Source of the DNA: Mycolicibacterium houstonense
GTDB taxonomy: Bacteria > Actinomycetota > Actinomycetes > Mycobacteriales > Mycobacteriaceae
Assembly: GCF_900078665.2 (NCBI RefSeq)
Contig: NZ_LT546207.1
Location: 101,240 to 135,656 of the forward strand
Direction of reading: 5' to 3'
DNA length: 34,417 bases
How positions within the stretch are numbered: the stretch's first letter is position 1; the number at the start of each line of letters is the position of its first letter. Below, one piece after another: positions 15,872-23,556 of the stretch. A program made the position numbers and the translations under genes. Below the pieces are notes generated by a model that made no database searches, was not told where the DNA came from, and saw only the letters and a list, made by a program, of their open reading frames with translations.

Positions 15872-16776
15872 TGACTTCCGTCGGGCTGATCGGGGTTCCG
15901 TTCGACGGTTATGGTCGTCGCGGCAACCAGGCGCGGGCCGCGCAGGCGCTGCGAGATGCTGGATTGCTCAACGCTTTTGGTGCTGAACGCGTGGTCCGGG
16001 CCGACGATCTTGACCTGCCCGCACCCGAGACCGGGCGTGGACCGTCGACCGGCTTGATCAACGAGCCCGCACTACTTGCCATGACGGCGTCACTCCACGA
16101 CAGGGTGCGCGATGCATTGGTGGCCCAGCGGTTCCCGGTGGTGTACGGCGGTGATTGTTCCACTCTGCTGGGCATCGCAACCGGGCTGCGCGACCACGCC
16201 GAGGACGTCGGTTTGGTTTTCATCGACGGCCACGAGGACACGATGCCGCTGGACGTATCCGAGGACGGAGAGGCGGCGAACACTGAGATCGGATTGCTCC
16301 TCGGATTGACCGGACGCACGATCACCGGCCCGCTGGCCAGTCAGCTGCCCGCACTCCGGCGCGAGTTGCTGGTGGTGCTGGGCCCCCGCGACGACAACTG
16401 GCGGCGGCAGTTCAACGTCGGCACCCTCGCCGACTGCGGCGTGTGGCTGGCGCCGCTGGCCGAGGTGGCGCGCAATCCGGACGCCGTCGGTCGTCGGGCC
16501 ATGGGGCACCTCACGCGTCATACGGAGAGCTGGTGGCTGCACATCGACCTCGACGTGCTGGATCCGGCCGAGTTTCCGGCCCAGGGACTGCCCGATGTGC
16601 CCGACGAGCCCGGCGGCCTGACCTGGCGTCAGCTCACCGAACTCGTCCTGGGCCTGCGCAATACCGGCACGCGGTGTATCGGGTGCAGCGTGGCGATCTA
16701 TGACCCTGACCAGGATCCGTCATCGGCGGGCGCCGGTCAGGTCGTCGAATTTGCCAGGGCCGCGCTGGCGCCCTAG
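15871..16776 (+). CDS. Arginase/agmatinase-superfamily protein with GGDC motif
   Basis: Encodes a 301-residue ureohydrolase-superfamily protein. Most manganese ligands are recognisable: Asp119, His121 and Asp123 in FIDGHEDTM, and Asp226 and Asp228 in HIDLDVLDP. The remaining ligand position, normally His in GGDHS, is Cys96 in GGDCS, so at least one metal site is altered. Family members hydrolyse the guanidine or formimino group of arginine, agmatine, guanidinobutyrate or formiminoglutamate. The substrate here cannot be called, and a divergent or metal-poor activity is possible. The ATG overlaps the HAD stop by one base, so the two are co-translated. No ornithine, urea or histidine pathway gene is adjacent. 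Confidence 0.85.
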   Translation: MTSVGLIGVPFDGYGRRGNQARAAQALRDAGLLNAFGAERVVRADDLDLPAPETGRGPSTGLINEPALLAMTASLHDRVRDALVAQRFPVVYGGDCSTLLGIATGLRDHAEDVGLVFIDGHEDTMPLDVSEDGEAANTEIGLLLGLTGRTITGPLASQLPALRRELLVVLGPRDDNWRRQFNVGTLADCGVWLAPLAEVARNPDAVGRRAMGHLTRHTESWWLHIDLDVLDPAEFPAQGLPDVPDEPGGLTWRQLTELVLGLRNTGTRCIGCSVAIYDPDQDPSSAGAGQVVEFARAALAP

Positions 16777-16839
16777 GGCGAAGTATTGGCTGAGCCGCAA
16801 CGCCGCAATGTGAGCGGAGATGGAATTGCGACCGGTTGA

Positions 16840-16856
16840 TCGCATAGAATATCCAA
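16840..16856. promoter_or_regulatory. GntR operator candidate A (own promoter)
   Basis: TCGCATA-GAA-TATCCAA matches the island palindrome TTGGATA-N3-TATCCAA at 12 of 14 arm positions. It overlaps a -10-like TAGAAT at 16845-16850, about 20 nt upstream of the gntR-type gene. This fits negative autoregulation. The 11 bases TATCCAATATT at 16850-16860 recur exactly at site C. Confidence 0.65.
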
Positions 16857-16877
16857 TATTAGCGAAAGCGAGACCTG

Positions 16878-17603
16878 ATGCCACCGCGAACAGCCACCCG
16901 GCGGACAGCCGCCGCATCCGACTCCGCCGCCGGAGCGCGCTCGGACTTCGTTCGGCCCAAGACGGCTCAGCAAGCGGTAGCCGAGGCGCTGCGCCGGGAC
17001 ATCACGAGCGGCAAGCTCGCGCCCGGCAGCTGGATCGTTCAGGAGAGCCTGGCCGAGCAGTTCGGAATGTCCCGTATTCCGATTCGTGAAGCGCTGAAAA
17101 CGCTTGAGGCCGAGGAATACATCACCTATGTGCCGCACAGCGGCTACCGCGTCGCTCAACTAGGGCTCGACGAACTCGTCGAGGTGTTCCGGATCCGGGA
17201 CATCCTTGAGGCTGAACTCATCCGCGATGCCATGCCGGCCGTCACCGATGAGCTCATCGACGCCATGCGTGAGCAGATGGCCGTGATGGACGGTGCGGCC
17301 GCCAGCGGAGACCTGATCGCGGTGGGTCTGGCCAACCGGCAGTTTCATTTCTTGACCTTCGAGGCGAGCCGAATGGCGCGCACCAAGCGCATCGTCACCC
17401 AGTTGTGGAACACCGCCGACGCCTATCGTCCGATGTATGCGCACCTGATGGATCTCGACCAGGTCAACAGTGAGCATGTGTTGCTGGTCGAGGCGATGGC
17501 CGCGCGCGACATCGACCGGGTCGTCGCCTTGAATCATCAGCACCGCATGCATGCCATCGATCATCTGCACACGGTGTTCGGCCACGAAGAATCCGACGAG
17601 TGA
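16878..17603 (+). CDS. GntR-family regulator, FCD (FadR-type) subgroup
   Basis: Encodes a 241-residue regulator. After a basic, low-complexity N-terminus comes a winged helix (about 28-95) with GSWIVQESLAEQFGMSRIPIREALKTLEAEEYI, then an FCD effector domain carrying DELVEVFRIRDILEAELIRDA, the metal-site-type histidine in ANRQFHFLTFEAS, and further histidines in NHQHRMHAIDHLH. FCD proteins generally repress catabolic operons until an organic acid binds. The gene lies at the left edge of the island, and the same 17-bp palindrome occurs before its own gene and the other main transcription units, so it is the probable local repressor. Its stop overlaps the ridA start as GTGA. The ATG at 16878 is the first good start after the TAGAAT box. 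Confidence 0.92.
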   Translation: MPPRTATRRTAAASDSAAGARSDFVRPKTAQQAVAEALRRDITSGKLAPGSWIVQESLAEQFGMSRIPIREALKTLEAEEYITYVPHSGYRVAQLGLDELVEVFRIRDILEAELIRDAMPAVTDELIDAMREQMAVMDGAAASGDLIAVGLANRQFHFLTFEASRMARTKRIVTQLWNTADAYRPMYAHLMDLDQVNSEHVLLVEAMAARDIDRVVALNHQHRMHAIDHLHTVFGHEESDE

Positions 17604-18061
17604 CACCGCGGGAGCGCTTGGCTTCGTTGGGAATCGAGCTTCCGGTGCCGGCGCAGCCAAAAGGGACCTATTTTCCGAGCCGGCGTTGCGGCAACCAACT
17701 GTGGATCTCCGGAACCACCTCGCGGCGCCCGGATGATCCCGGGGCGGTGGGGGTGGTCGGTGACGATGTCACGGTTGCGCAGGCGACGGCTCAGGCCCGG
17801 CTGGCGGCCCTCAACCTCGTGGCGGCGCTCGATGCCGCCGCCGGTCTGGATGAGGTCGTTGCGTTGGTTCACCTGCGTGGATACGTGCGGGCCACTTCCG
17901 ATTTCGATGCCCATCCCGGTGTGATCGACGGGGCGTCGGAGCTGTTGCTCGACGTATTCGGCGAAGGATGTGGGGCGCACGCCCGCACAGCCATCGGGGT
18001 CGCCTCGCTGCCTGGGGGAGCGTGTGTGGAGCTCGAGCTCGTCGCAACTGTGCGCGACTGA
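17600..18061 (+). CDS. RidA-family enamine/imine deaminase
   Basis: Encodes a 153-residue protein of the RidA (YjgF/YER057c/UK114) superfamily, which hydrolyses reactive enamines and imines to ketones plus ammonia. The key arginine is Arg129 in HARTAIGVASLPGGACVELELVATV, and the family N-terminal pattern appears as GNQLWISGTTS. The GTG start overlaps the gntR-type stop, so the two proteins are made together. This linkage suggests a specific role in the island's pathway rather than general housekeeping: an enamine would be the immediate product of the enamidase-like hydrolase encoded at 28413. The gene ends on the base before the end of the convergent coxG-like gene. Confidence 0.9.
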   Translation: MTPRERLASLGIELPVPAQPKGTYFPSRRCGNQLWISGTTSRRPDDPGAVGVVGDDVTVAQATAQARLAALNLVAALDAAAGLDEVVALVHLRGYVRATSDFDAHPGVIDGASELLLDVFGEGCGAHARTAIGVASLPGGACVELELVATVRD

Positions 18062-18652
18062 TCAGGCCAGGCGCGCAGCGGTGCGTCCGATCGCCAAGCC
18101 CAGCGCGATTCCCGCCAAGGCGGTCAACGCGATTGCATACCAATCATTTTGATCAGTGCGACGTCGCGCTGAGGTGGTTGCGGCCGCTGACGCGGGCTTG
18201 GCCTCATCGGCGCCGACGATCATCGTGTTGAGCTTGCGCACGAACTGCCCGATGATGCGGTTGCTCACCTGAGAGATGACGCCGCTGCCGAACTGGGCGA
18301 TGCGTCCACCGAGTTCGAGATCGGTACGCACGGTGACCTCGGTGCGGGAGCCCCGTTCGCAGGCTGACATGGTGACGGTTGCTTCGGCGGAGCCGTTACC
18401 CCTGCGATCGCGGGCTTGCCCGCGAACCACCATCTCATGGGAGTTGTCGTCGCGGCTGACGACGGTTGCCAGGCCCGAGAGGGTGAGTCCGACCGGTCCC
18501 ACCTTGATGGCGACGTTGGCGCGATAGTCGTCACCGTCACGACTTTCGAGTTCTGCGCCGGGTATGCACTCGACCACCCGAGGTACGTCGGTCAGTGTCG
18601 CCCAGGCGATGTCGAGGGGCGCATCGACCGAGAACTCATTGATCAGCTGCAT
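18062..18652 (-). CDS. CoxG-like SRPBCC protein with C-terminal membrane anchor
   Basis: Encodes a 196-residue protein: a START/SRPBCC domain (about 1-147, beginning MQLINEFSVDAPLDIAWATL with the VVECIPGAEL segment), a short linker, and one transmembrane helix (about 171-189, WYAIALTALAGIALGLAIG). This is the layout of CoxG, the partner that holds CO dehydrogenase at the membrane and has been linked to quinone delivery in mycobacteria. The only Mo hydroxylase in the window (23553-27272) is not of the CO-oxidising type, so this CoxG probably serves it. The ATG at 18652-18650 follows GAGGAG and begins the homology. It is divergent from the LLM gene, with operator B in between. Confidence 0.88.
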   Translation of the reverse strand: MQLINEFSVDAPLDIAWATLTDVPRVVECIPGAELESRDGDDYRANVAIKVGPVGLTLSGLATVVSRDDNSHEMVVRGQARDRRGNGSAEATVTMSACERGSRTEVTVRTDLELGGRIAQFGSGVISQVSNRIIGQFVRKLNTMIVGADEAKPASAAATTSARRRTDQNDWYAIALTALAGIALGLAIGRTAARLA

Positions 18653-18683
18653 GGTGGTGCCACTCCTCGATTGTGTTGTTCGG

Positions 18684-18712
18684 TTGTGCGTCCCGATGGC
18701 CGGTCCTACGAT
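18684..18712 (+). promoter_or_regulatory. Candidate promoter of the LLM gene
   Basis: TTGTGC (18684-18689) and TACGAT (18707-18712) are 17 nt apart and resemble a sigma-A-type promoter. The last base of the -10 box is the first base of operator B, so a bound repressor would sit directly at the start of transcription. Confidence 0.5.
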
Positions 18713-18728
18713 TGGATACGATATCCAA
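18712..18728. promoter_or_regulatory. GntR operator candidate B (perfect palindrome)
   Basis: TTGGATA-CGA-TATCCAA is a perfect inverted repeat with 7-bp arms and a 3-bp spacer. It lies between the divergent coxG-like and LLM genes and could control both. It is the best copy of the four-site set and defines its consensus. Confidence 0.75.
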
Positions 18729-18748
18729 CACGGCTCAGGAGGTCGATA

Positions 18749-19744
18749 GTGCTGAGTAAGGGAGTCGGTCTGTTTCCGACCGAACCGGTGGGCACGATGT
18801 GCGAGTACGTACGGTTGAGCGAATCGCTGGGCTACGACAACGTGTGGTTCGGTGATTCGCAGAACATCTGGCGCGAGTCGTCGACCGTCATGGGCGCTGC
18901 GGCTGTGGGGACCGAACGCATCGTGTTCGGGACCGGGGTCACCAACGCGGTGACCCGTCATCAATCTCTGCTGGCCTCGACATGGGCGACGCTTTCCGAG
19001 TACACCGGTGGGCGGGTGGCGCTCGGGATCGGCACCGGCGATTCGTCTTTGCGGACAATGGGCCTCAAACCACTCAAGCTGGCTGAGCTCGAAGAGTCGA
19101 TCCGAGAGCTCCGCAGCTTGTTCAAAGGTGAGAAGGTGGTGGAGCCAACCAGTGGCGCTGAATACCACCTGAACTACGTCAACGAGCCGATGGACATCCC
19201 GATCTACGTCGCCGCCTCCGCCCCGAAGATCCTCCGGATGTCGGGCCGGATCGCCGATGGCGTCATCGTGTTGGTGGGTACGGCGCCACACTTCATCGAG
19301 GCCGCGCTACGGACGATCGAAGCCGGCGCGGCAGAGAGCGGTCGCACCCTCGATGACATCCACATCGTGCTGTGGACACCGACGGCGATCGACGAGGACC
19401 GAATCAAGGCGCGCGATTTGGTGCGGGCGCATGTGTCACGGGTGGCGATCAGGCCGCTGCCGGCCAAGGTCGAACCTGCTCTGGAGAAGGCGATCGATCG
19501 GATCCGGGATTCGTACAACTACTACGAGCACATGAATCCAGAGGCTTCACACGCCGACCTCGTCCCCGACGAGCTGGTGGATCTCTTTGCGCTGGCCGGT
19601 ACGCCAGATGAATGTGCGCAGCGCCTCAAGGAGATCGAAGCTCTTGGCATCGACCAGGTTTCGATCGTCCCGTTCGTGCTTCCCGGCGAGAGCCGGGCAC
19701 CGACGATTCGCGCCTTCGCCGACATAGTCGGTGATCGTGGCTGA
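18749..19744 (+). CDS. LLM-class (luciferase-like) F420/flavin oxidoreductase
   Basis: Encodes a 331-residue TIM-barrel oxidoreductase of the luciferase-like superfamily, closest in style to F420-dependent methylene-tetrahydromethanopterin reductase-like enzymes. Visible features are GLFPTEPVGTMCEYVRLSESLGYDNVWFGDSQ at the N-terminus, the FGTGVTN strand, and RVALGIGTGDSSLRTMGLKP. Mycobacteria make F420, so an F420H2-dependent reduction is plausible, although an FMN monooxygenase cannot be excluded. The GTG at 18749 is set by a strong AGGAGG (18737-18742, 6-nt spacing); the longer frame to 18416 runs through the operator and the coxG-like gene and is rejected. In the proposed pathway it is the candidate ring reductase. 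Confidence 0.88.
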   Translation: MLSKGVGLFPTEPVGTMCEYVRLSESLGYDNVWFGDSQNIWRESSTVMGAAAVGTERIVFGTGVTNAVTRHQSLLASTWATLSEYTGGRVALGIGTGDSSLRTMGLKPLKLAELEESIRELRSLFKGEKVVEPTSGAEYHLNYVNEPMDIPIYVAASAPKILRMSGRIADGVIVLVGTAPHFIEAALRTIEAGAAESGRTLDDIHIVLWTPTAIDEDRIKARDLVRAHVSRVAIRPLPAKVEPALEKAIDRIRDSYNYYEHMNPEASHADLVPDELVDLFALAGTPDECAQRLKEIEALGIDQVSIVPFVLPGESRAPTIRAFADIVGDRG

Positions 19745-20018
19745 CGGCGGCCGCAGTCTCGGAGGGTTTCCCGCGCCGGGAAGCGCGGTGCCGGGGGCGC
19801 CGCCTCCGCTCAAACGGCCGCTCGTCGCGGCTGACGGCGTGCCGGCGGTGGTGTTCACGGGACCGGAGTCCGAAGCTGCCGTCTCGGTACCGGCCATGAC
19901 GGTCGCGCCGAGGTCACGGTTCACGACGGCCGCGGCGCTGTTCGGCGTCGCGGTGGGGCTGGAACTCGCCCGGTTGTGGACGAGTGGCGGCGCTGCTCAC
20001 ATTGGTCCAAAATGTTGA
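19731..20018 (+). CDS. Small hypothetical protein with one membrane helix
   Basis: A frame overlapping the end of the LLM gene encodes 95 residues (93 if the second GTG at 19737 is used). The N-terminal two-thirds are rich in Pro, Gly and Ala. The C-terminal part, RFTTAAALFGVAVGLELARLW, looks like one transmembrane helix. I do not recognise a family. The helix-plus-Arg ending loosely resembles the membrane anchor of the nearby coxG-like protein. No strong ribosome site is visible; translation could be coupled to the LLM stop at 19742. If not real, 19745-20014 is an otherwise empty stretch upstream of the ABC operon promoter. Confidence 0.4.
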   Translation: MIVADGGRSLGGFPAPGSAVPGAPPPLKRPLVAADGVPAVVFTGPESEAAVSVPAMTVAPRSRFTTAAALFGVAVGLELARLWTSGGAAHIGPKC

Positions 20019-20043
20019 CCTAGATCACAACGATTCGTATAGT
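20015..20043 (+). promoter_or_regulatory. Promoter of the ABC / molybdenum hydroxylase operon
   Basis: TTGACC (20015-20020) and TATAGT (20038-20043) are separated by exactly 17 nt, a strong sigma-A-type promoter. Operator C starts inside the spacer and covers the -10 box. A small palindrome TTGG-T-CCAA lies just upstream at 20002-20010. Confidence 0.7.
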
Positions 20044-20051
20044 GTATCCAA
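20035..20051. promoter_or_regulatory. GntR operator candidate C (ABC/Mo operon)
   Basis: TCGTATA-GTG-TATCCAA matches the island palindrome at 12 of 14 arm positions. It fully covers the -10 box TATAGT of the operon promoter, as expected for a repressor site. It shares TATCCAATATT with site A and the GTG spacer with site D. Confidence 0.7.
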
Positions 20052-20080
20052 TATTCGGCCCACTTCGGAGGTTTGCGTCC

Positions 20081-21064
20081 ATGGCCTGGTTTCGTAAAGT
20101 GTTCGCCGCGGCGGGTACCGCGGTGGCGCTCGTCGCGGGGGCAACCGCCTGTGCCGACGAATCGGCAGGTCCGACCGGGGGCGGCGCGGATACCCTGAGC
20201 ATCTCGGCGACCGGCGTGGACAGCTTGCCGTTCATGGCGATATTGCAGGTCGGTATCGACAAGGGCTGGTTCACCGAGGCGGGGGTCAATGTCGATCTCT
20301 ACTCCGGTGGTGGCGGTGGCAACACTCTGCGCGTGGTCACCAGCGGTGACGCGGACATGGCGATCGCCGGCAACAGCTCGGTGATTCTCGCAGCGCAGCA
20401 ACCGAATTCGAATCTGAAGGTGGTCGCGCCGTGGTTCCAGGTGAACGACTTCTCCTGGATCGCACCACCGGGGCGAAAATTGGAGAACGCGACTCTGGGG
20501 TTCAGTTCCGCGGGCTCGTCCACCGAACTGATCGTCAAGGGGCTCGAGCGCAAACTCGGCGTCAAGTCGCAAGCGGTCGGGCCGATGGGTGACAACTGGA
20601 CCGCCGCCAAGGCCGGACAGATCACCGCGGGCTGGGCCATGCAGCCCTTCATCGCCGACAAACAAGCGTCGGAACACGCTGAGGTGCTTGTTGATTCGCG
20701 AGACGTAGTGGGGGACCTGCCGGCCGATCTGGTGGCCGTCAACGCCGATTATGCCCGGCAGAACCCCGATAACGTGCGCGCCTTCTTCACCGTTGCCGAC
20801 CGGTTGAACGAGTGGCTGGTTGCCAACCCCGACGAGGCGGCCGGCGAGATCGCCCCGTTGGTCGGGGTGTCGCCGGAGGTGATGCGCGCGGCGTTCGCCA
20901 GCAACCCCGATCTGGCAAAAGGGTATTCGTTGAAGGTCGACACGGCCGGTCTGAAGAACCTTTCCGAGTTGATGGTCGCCGCCGGCCAGATCCCGGAGCA
21001 GATCGACTGGGCCACAACGCTCGATCAGCAGTACCTGCCGGACGACGCACAGACCGACATCTGA
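20081..21064 (+). CDS. ABC transporter substrate-binding lipoprotein (NitT/TauT type)
   Basis: Encodes a 327-residue periplasmic-type binding protein of the NMT1/nitrate-taurine group. A signal peptide (basic MAWFRK, then [16 protein letters not shown]) ends in Cys24 within an ATAC lipobox-like site, so it is probably a lipoprotein. The mature part starts with [59 protein letters not shown], typical of binders of small organic anions. The ATG at 20081 follows GGAGG (20067-20071); an in-frame GTG at 20042 lies in the operator and is rejected. It is the first gene of an eight-gene operon with its ATPase, permeases and a Mo hydroxylase, so it probably captures the hydroxylase substrate. Confidence 0.9.
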   Translation: MAWFRKVFAAAGTAVALVAGATACADESAGPTGGGADTLSISATGVDSLPFMAILQVGIDKGWFTEAGVNVDLYSGGGGGNTLRVVTSGDADMAIAGNSSVILAAQQPNSNLKVVAPWFQVNDFSWIAPPGRKLENATLGFSSAGSSTELIVKGLERKLGVKSQAVGPMGDNWTAAKAGQITAGWAMQPFIADKQASEHAEVLVDSRDVVGDLPADLVAVNADYARQNPDNVRAFFTVADRLNEWLVANPDEAAGEIAPLVGVSPEVMRAAFASNPDLAKGYSLKVDTAGLKNLSELMVAAGQIPEQIDWATTLDQQYLPDDAQTDI

Positions 21065-21098
21065 GCTGACGCGGTCAGCATCTCCGAAAGGCGCATCT

Positions 21099-21908
21099 AT
21101 GGATCGTGACGGTATCCGAATCGACAACGTCTCCGTGGTGTTCGATACACCCGCCGGCAAGGTGACCGCGGTAACCGATATCAAACAGCACGTTCCGCAT
21201 TCCAGCTTCGTGTCCGTGGTCGGACCGAGTGGATGCGGAAAGTCGACGTTGTTGGCGGTGATCGCGGGATTGCAGAAGTCGTCAACCGGCCTGGTGCGCG
21301 TCGCCGGACGGCCGGTCACCGGGCCTGACCCGTCGATCGGTGTGGTGTTTCAGGAAGATTCGACTCTGCCGTGGCGCACGGTCGAAGAGAACGTCGCCTT
21401 CGCGATGGAGATGATCGGTACCGGCAAAGCCGAACGGCGTCGTCGGGCCAAGGAGGCGATCGAGCTCGTGGGGCTCGGCGGATTCGAAAAGTCTTATCCC
21501 TCCATGCTGTCCGGCGGCATGCGGCAGCGGGTCGCGCTGGCCCGTACCTTGGCAGTTCAGCCGGAAGTGGTGCTGATGGACGAGCCGTTCGCGGCACTCG
21601 ATCAGCAGACCCGGCTGTTTCTCGGTGCCGAGGTCCGGCAGATCTGGGCCAGAACGAATCAGACCATCGTGTTCGTGACCCACGACATCTCCGAGGCGAT
21701 CCTGCTCTCCCAACAGGTCTGGGTGATGTCTTATCGACCCGGATCGATCATCGATGTCGTCGACATCGACCTGCCCGACGAGCGCGACGCGAGCATGGTC
21801 TCTACCGCGCAATTCAACGAACTCCAGAATCGGATCTGGATGTCCCTGCAAGCCGAGTCCATGCGCGGATTCAGACAGCAGGAGGCCCAGAAGAAGGTGG
21901 CGACGTGA
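21099..21908 (+). CDS. ABC transporter ATP-binding protein (NitT/TauT type)
   Basis: Encodes a 269-residue ATPase that powers import. Walker A is GPSGCGKST (42-50), the Q-loop is [18 protein letters not shown], the signature is LSGGMRQR (137-144), Walker B is VVLMDEP (157-163), and the switch His is in FVTHDISEA. The sequence is of the SsuB/TauB/NrtD group. Start ATG 21099 follows GAAAGG at 21086-21091. The gene lies 34 nt after the binding-protein gene and overlaps the first permease as GTGA. It forms a cytoplasmic dimer under the two permeases encoded next. Confidence 0.95.
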   Translation: MDRDGIRIDNVSVVFDTPAGKVTAVTDIKQHVPHSSFVSVVGPSGCGKSTLLAVIAGLQKSSTGLVRVAGRPVTGPDPSIGVVFQEDSTLPWRTVEENVAFAMEMIGTGKAERRRRAKEAIELVGLGGFEKSYPSMLSGGMRQRVALARTLAVQPEVVLMDEPFAALDQQTRLFLGAEVRQIWARTNQTIVFVTHDISEAILLSQQVWVMSYRPGSIIDVVDIDLPDERDASMVSTAQFNELQNRIWMSLQAESMRGFRQQEAQKKVAT

Positions 21909-22756
21909 CGACGTCATATGTCGCACAAGAAGATCTGACAACACAACACATGGGTAGCGGGACTGGGCGGCCGGCACCGGAGCGCCGCGCGAAGCGGTTG
22001 AGCAACTCGGCGATCAGTGTGATCTCGACGTTCGCGCTGATCGTGGGCTTTCTGATCGTCGCCGAACTGGGTGCCCGGACGGGGCTCTGGAGCGATCGTG
22101 TCCTTCCCGCCCCCTCGGTGATCCTGTCCGAACTGGGACGCCTGCTCGGCGAAGGGCAGTTCTGGACCGACGCGGCCCGTACGGGCGTCGAGGTCGCCTT
22201 CTCGATCCTGTTCGGCAGCCTGTTGGGTTTCGCCGCCGGACTGACCTTCTGGAAGCTGCCGGCGGTCGGGCGCATCTTCGAGCCGTACCTGGTGTCGTTC
22301 TACGCGGTGCCGCTCGTGCTGTTCTATCCCGTGATGATCGTGATCGTCGGGATCAATGCGATGTCGGTGATAATTCTCGCGACCATCATGGCGGCCATAC
22401 CCATGGCGCTCAACACCGCGGTCGGGCTCAACACGATGCCGCCGGTGTACATGAAACTGGCCCGGTCGCTGAAGGCCTCGCCACGGCAGATCCTGCTCGC
22501 GATCGCGATCCCGGCGGCCGGACCGTTCATCGTCGCCGGACTGCGGCTTGCCGTGGTCTACGCGCTGATCGGCACCATCGCAATGGAATTCACCACTGCG
22601 CAGGCCGGTCTGGGTTACCGGATCCGATACCTCTACGAGATCTTCAACAACAACGAGATGTTCGCCTACATCGCGGTTGTGCTGGTGTTGTCGTGCATTC
22701 TCACCGCGCTGCTCGCGACGGTGGAACGCGTACTGCTGCGTGGGAGGAACCGATGA
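21905..22756 (+). CDS. ABC transporter permease 1 (NitT/TauT type)
   Basis: Encodes a 283-residue membrane permease of the BPD_transp_1 family. Helices are visible at [69 protein letters not shown], and near the C-terminus. The EAA-like coupling loop reads [34 protein letters not shown]. The GTG at 21905 overlaps the ATPase stop by four bases; the much longer frame from 21371 is a shadow within the ATPase gene. It ends overlapping the second permease as ATGA. Two different permeases imply a heterodimeric channel. Confidence 0.93.
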   Translation: MTTSYVAQEDLTTQHMGSGTGRPAPERRAKRLSNSAISVISTFALIVGFLIVAELGARTGLWSDRVLPAPSVILSELGRLLGEGQFWTDAARTGVEVAFSILFGSLLGFAAGLTFWKLPAVGRIFEPYLVSFYAVPLVLFYPVMIVIVGINAMSVIILATIMAAIPMALNTAVGLNTMPPVYMKLARSLKASPRQILLAIAIPAAGPFIVAGLRLAVVYALIGTIAMEFTTAQAGLGYRIRYLYEIFNNNEMFAYIAVVLVLSCILTALLATVERVLLRGRNR

Positions 22757-23556
22757 CCACCTCGACCCTGCAGTCACCTGCCGGCAGCCCTCCGATCGGT
22801 ACGTCGCGATCGACATCGCAGCGGATCCGTTCGGTCCTGGGTAACCAGGCCGTCGGTGCGACTCTGCTCGCACTGGTGGTGGCCATGGCCTGGGAGATCT
22901 TCTCCGACCTGACGTTCGTGGTGCCCTCACCGGTGGAGACCTTCCGTGTGTTGATCCGCAACCTCGCCGATCCCGCGTATCTGTTCGATCTCCAGGTCAC
23001 AGCGCAGTCGGTGTTCCTGGCGTTCGTGATCGGCACCGCGATCGGCGGCGTCCTCGGACTACTACTCGGCCTGTCACAGCGGTTGCGATTGATCTTCGAG
23101 CCGATGTTGATCGTGTTGAACGGGATTCCGAAGATCGTGCTGTACCCGGTGCTTCTGCCGATCTTCTCCCTGTCCGGCTCCAAGATCGTCATGGGGGTGC
23201 TGTTCGCCCTGTTTCCGGTACTGATCAATGTGACCACCGGGGTGCAGGAAATCCCGCGGGTGTACTGGAAACTGGCGCGCTCCGTGCGCGCCAATGCCTG
23301 GCAGACCTTCGCGCACATCATCATTCCCGCGATCCGGCGGCCGCTGCTCACCGGGATTCGGTTGGCGGTGAGCCTGGCGGTCGTCGGCGTGGTGCTCTCC
23401 GAGTTCTTCGCGACCAGGCGCGGTCTCGGCCGGGTGGTGCTGCAGTCCTACAGCCACGGCGACTACCCGTCCATGGTCGCAACCATCATGCTGCTGATCA
23501 CCATTTCGTTCGGCATCTCGATCGCGTTGTGGCAGTGGGAGAAACGACTCCATTGA
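22753..23556 (+). CDS. ABC transporter permease 2 (NitT/TauT type)
   Basis: Encodes a 267-residue permease of the same family as its upstream neighbour. Helices include VGATLLALVVAMAWEIF, TAQSVFLAFVIGTAIGGVLGLLLGL, and IVMGVLFALFPVLINVTTGV; the coupling loop is WKLARSVRANAWQTFAHIIIPAIRRPLLTGIRLA. The ATG at 22753 has GGAGG just upstream and overlaps the stop of permease 1. Its own stop overlaps the putative TTG start of the Mo hydroxylase large subunit, tying import to ring hydroxylation. Confidence 0.93.
   Translation: MTTSTLQSPAGSPPIGTSRSTSQRIRSVLGNQAVGATLLALVVAMAWEIFSDLTFVVPSPVETFRVLIRNLADPAYLFDLQVTAQSVFLAFVIGTAIGGVLGLLLGLSQRLRLIFEPMLIVLNGIPKIVLYPVLLPIFSLSGSKIVMGVLFALFPVLINVTTGVQEIPRVYWKLARSVRANAWQTFAHIIIPAIRRPLLTGIRLAVSLAVVGVVLSEFFATRRGLGRVVLQSYSHGDYPSMVATIMLLITISFGISIALWQWEKRLH

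Noticed and set aside
15871..16776. Functional arginase or agmatinase by name
   Set aside because: The His-to-Cys change in the first metal-ligand motif and the lack of pathway neighbours do not allow a substrate call.
18416..18748. N-terminal extension of the LLM gene
   Set aside because: The extra 111 codons are antisense to the coxG-like gene and cross operator B; the strong AGGAGG at 18737-18742 sets the start at 18749.
20042..20080. Upstream GTG start for the substrate-binding protein
   Set aside because: It lies inside the operator and promoter, lacks a ribosome site, and would put non-signal residues before a clear lipoprotein signal peptide starting at 20081.
20081..23556. Nitrate or taurine importer
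   Set aside because: The family is named for these substrates, but no nitrate reductase or taurine dioxygenase is linked; the genes are fused by overlaps to a heterocycle-type hydroxylase.
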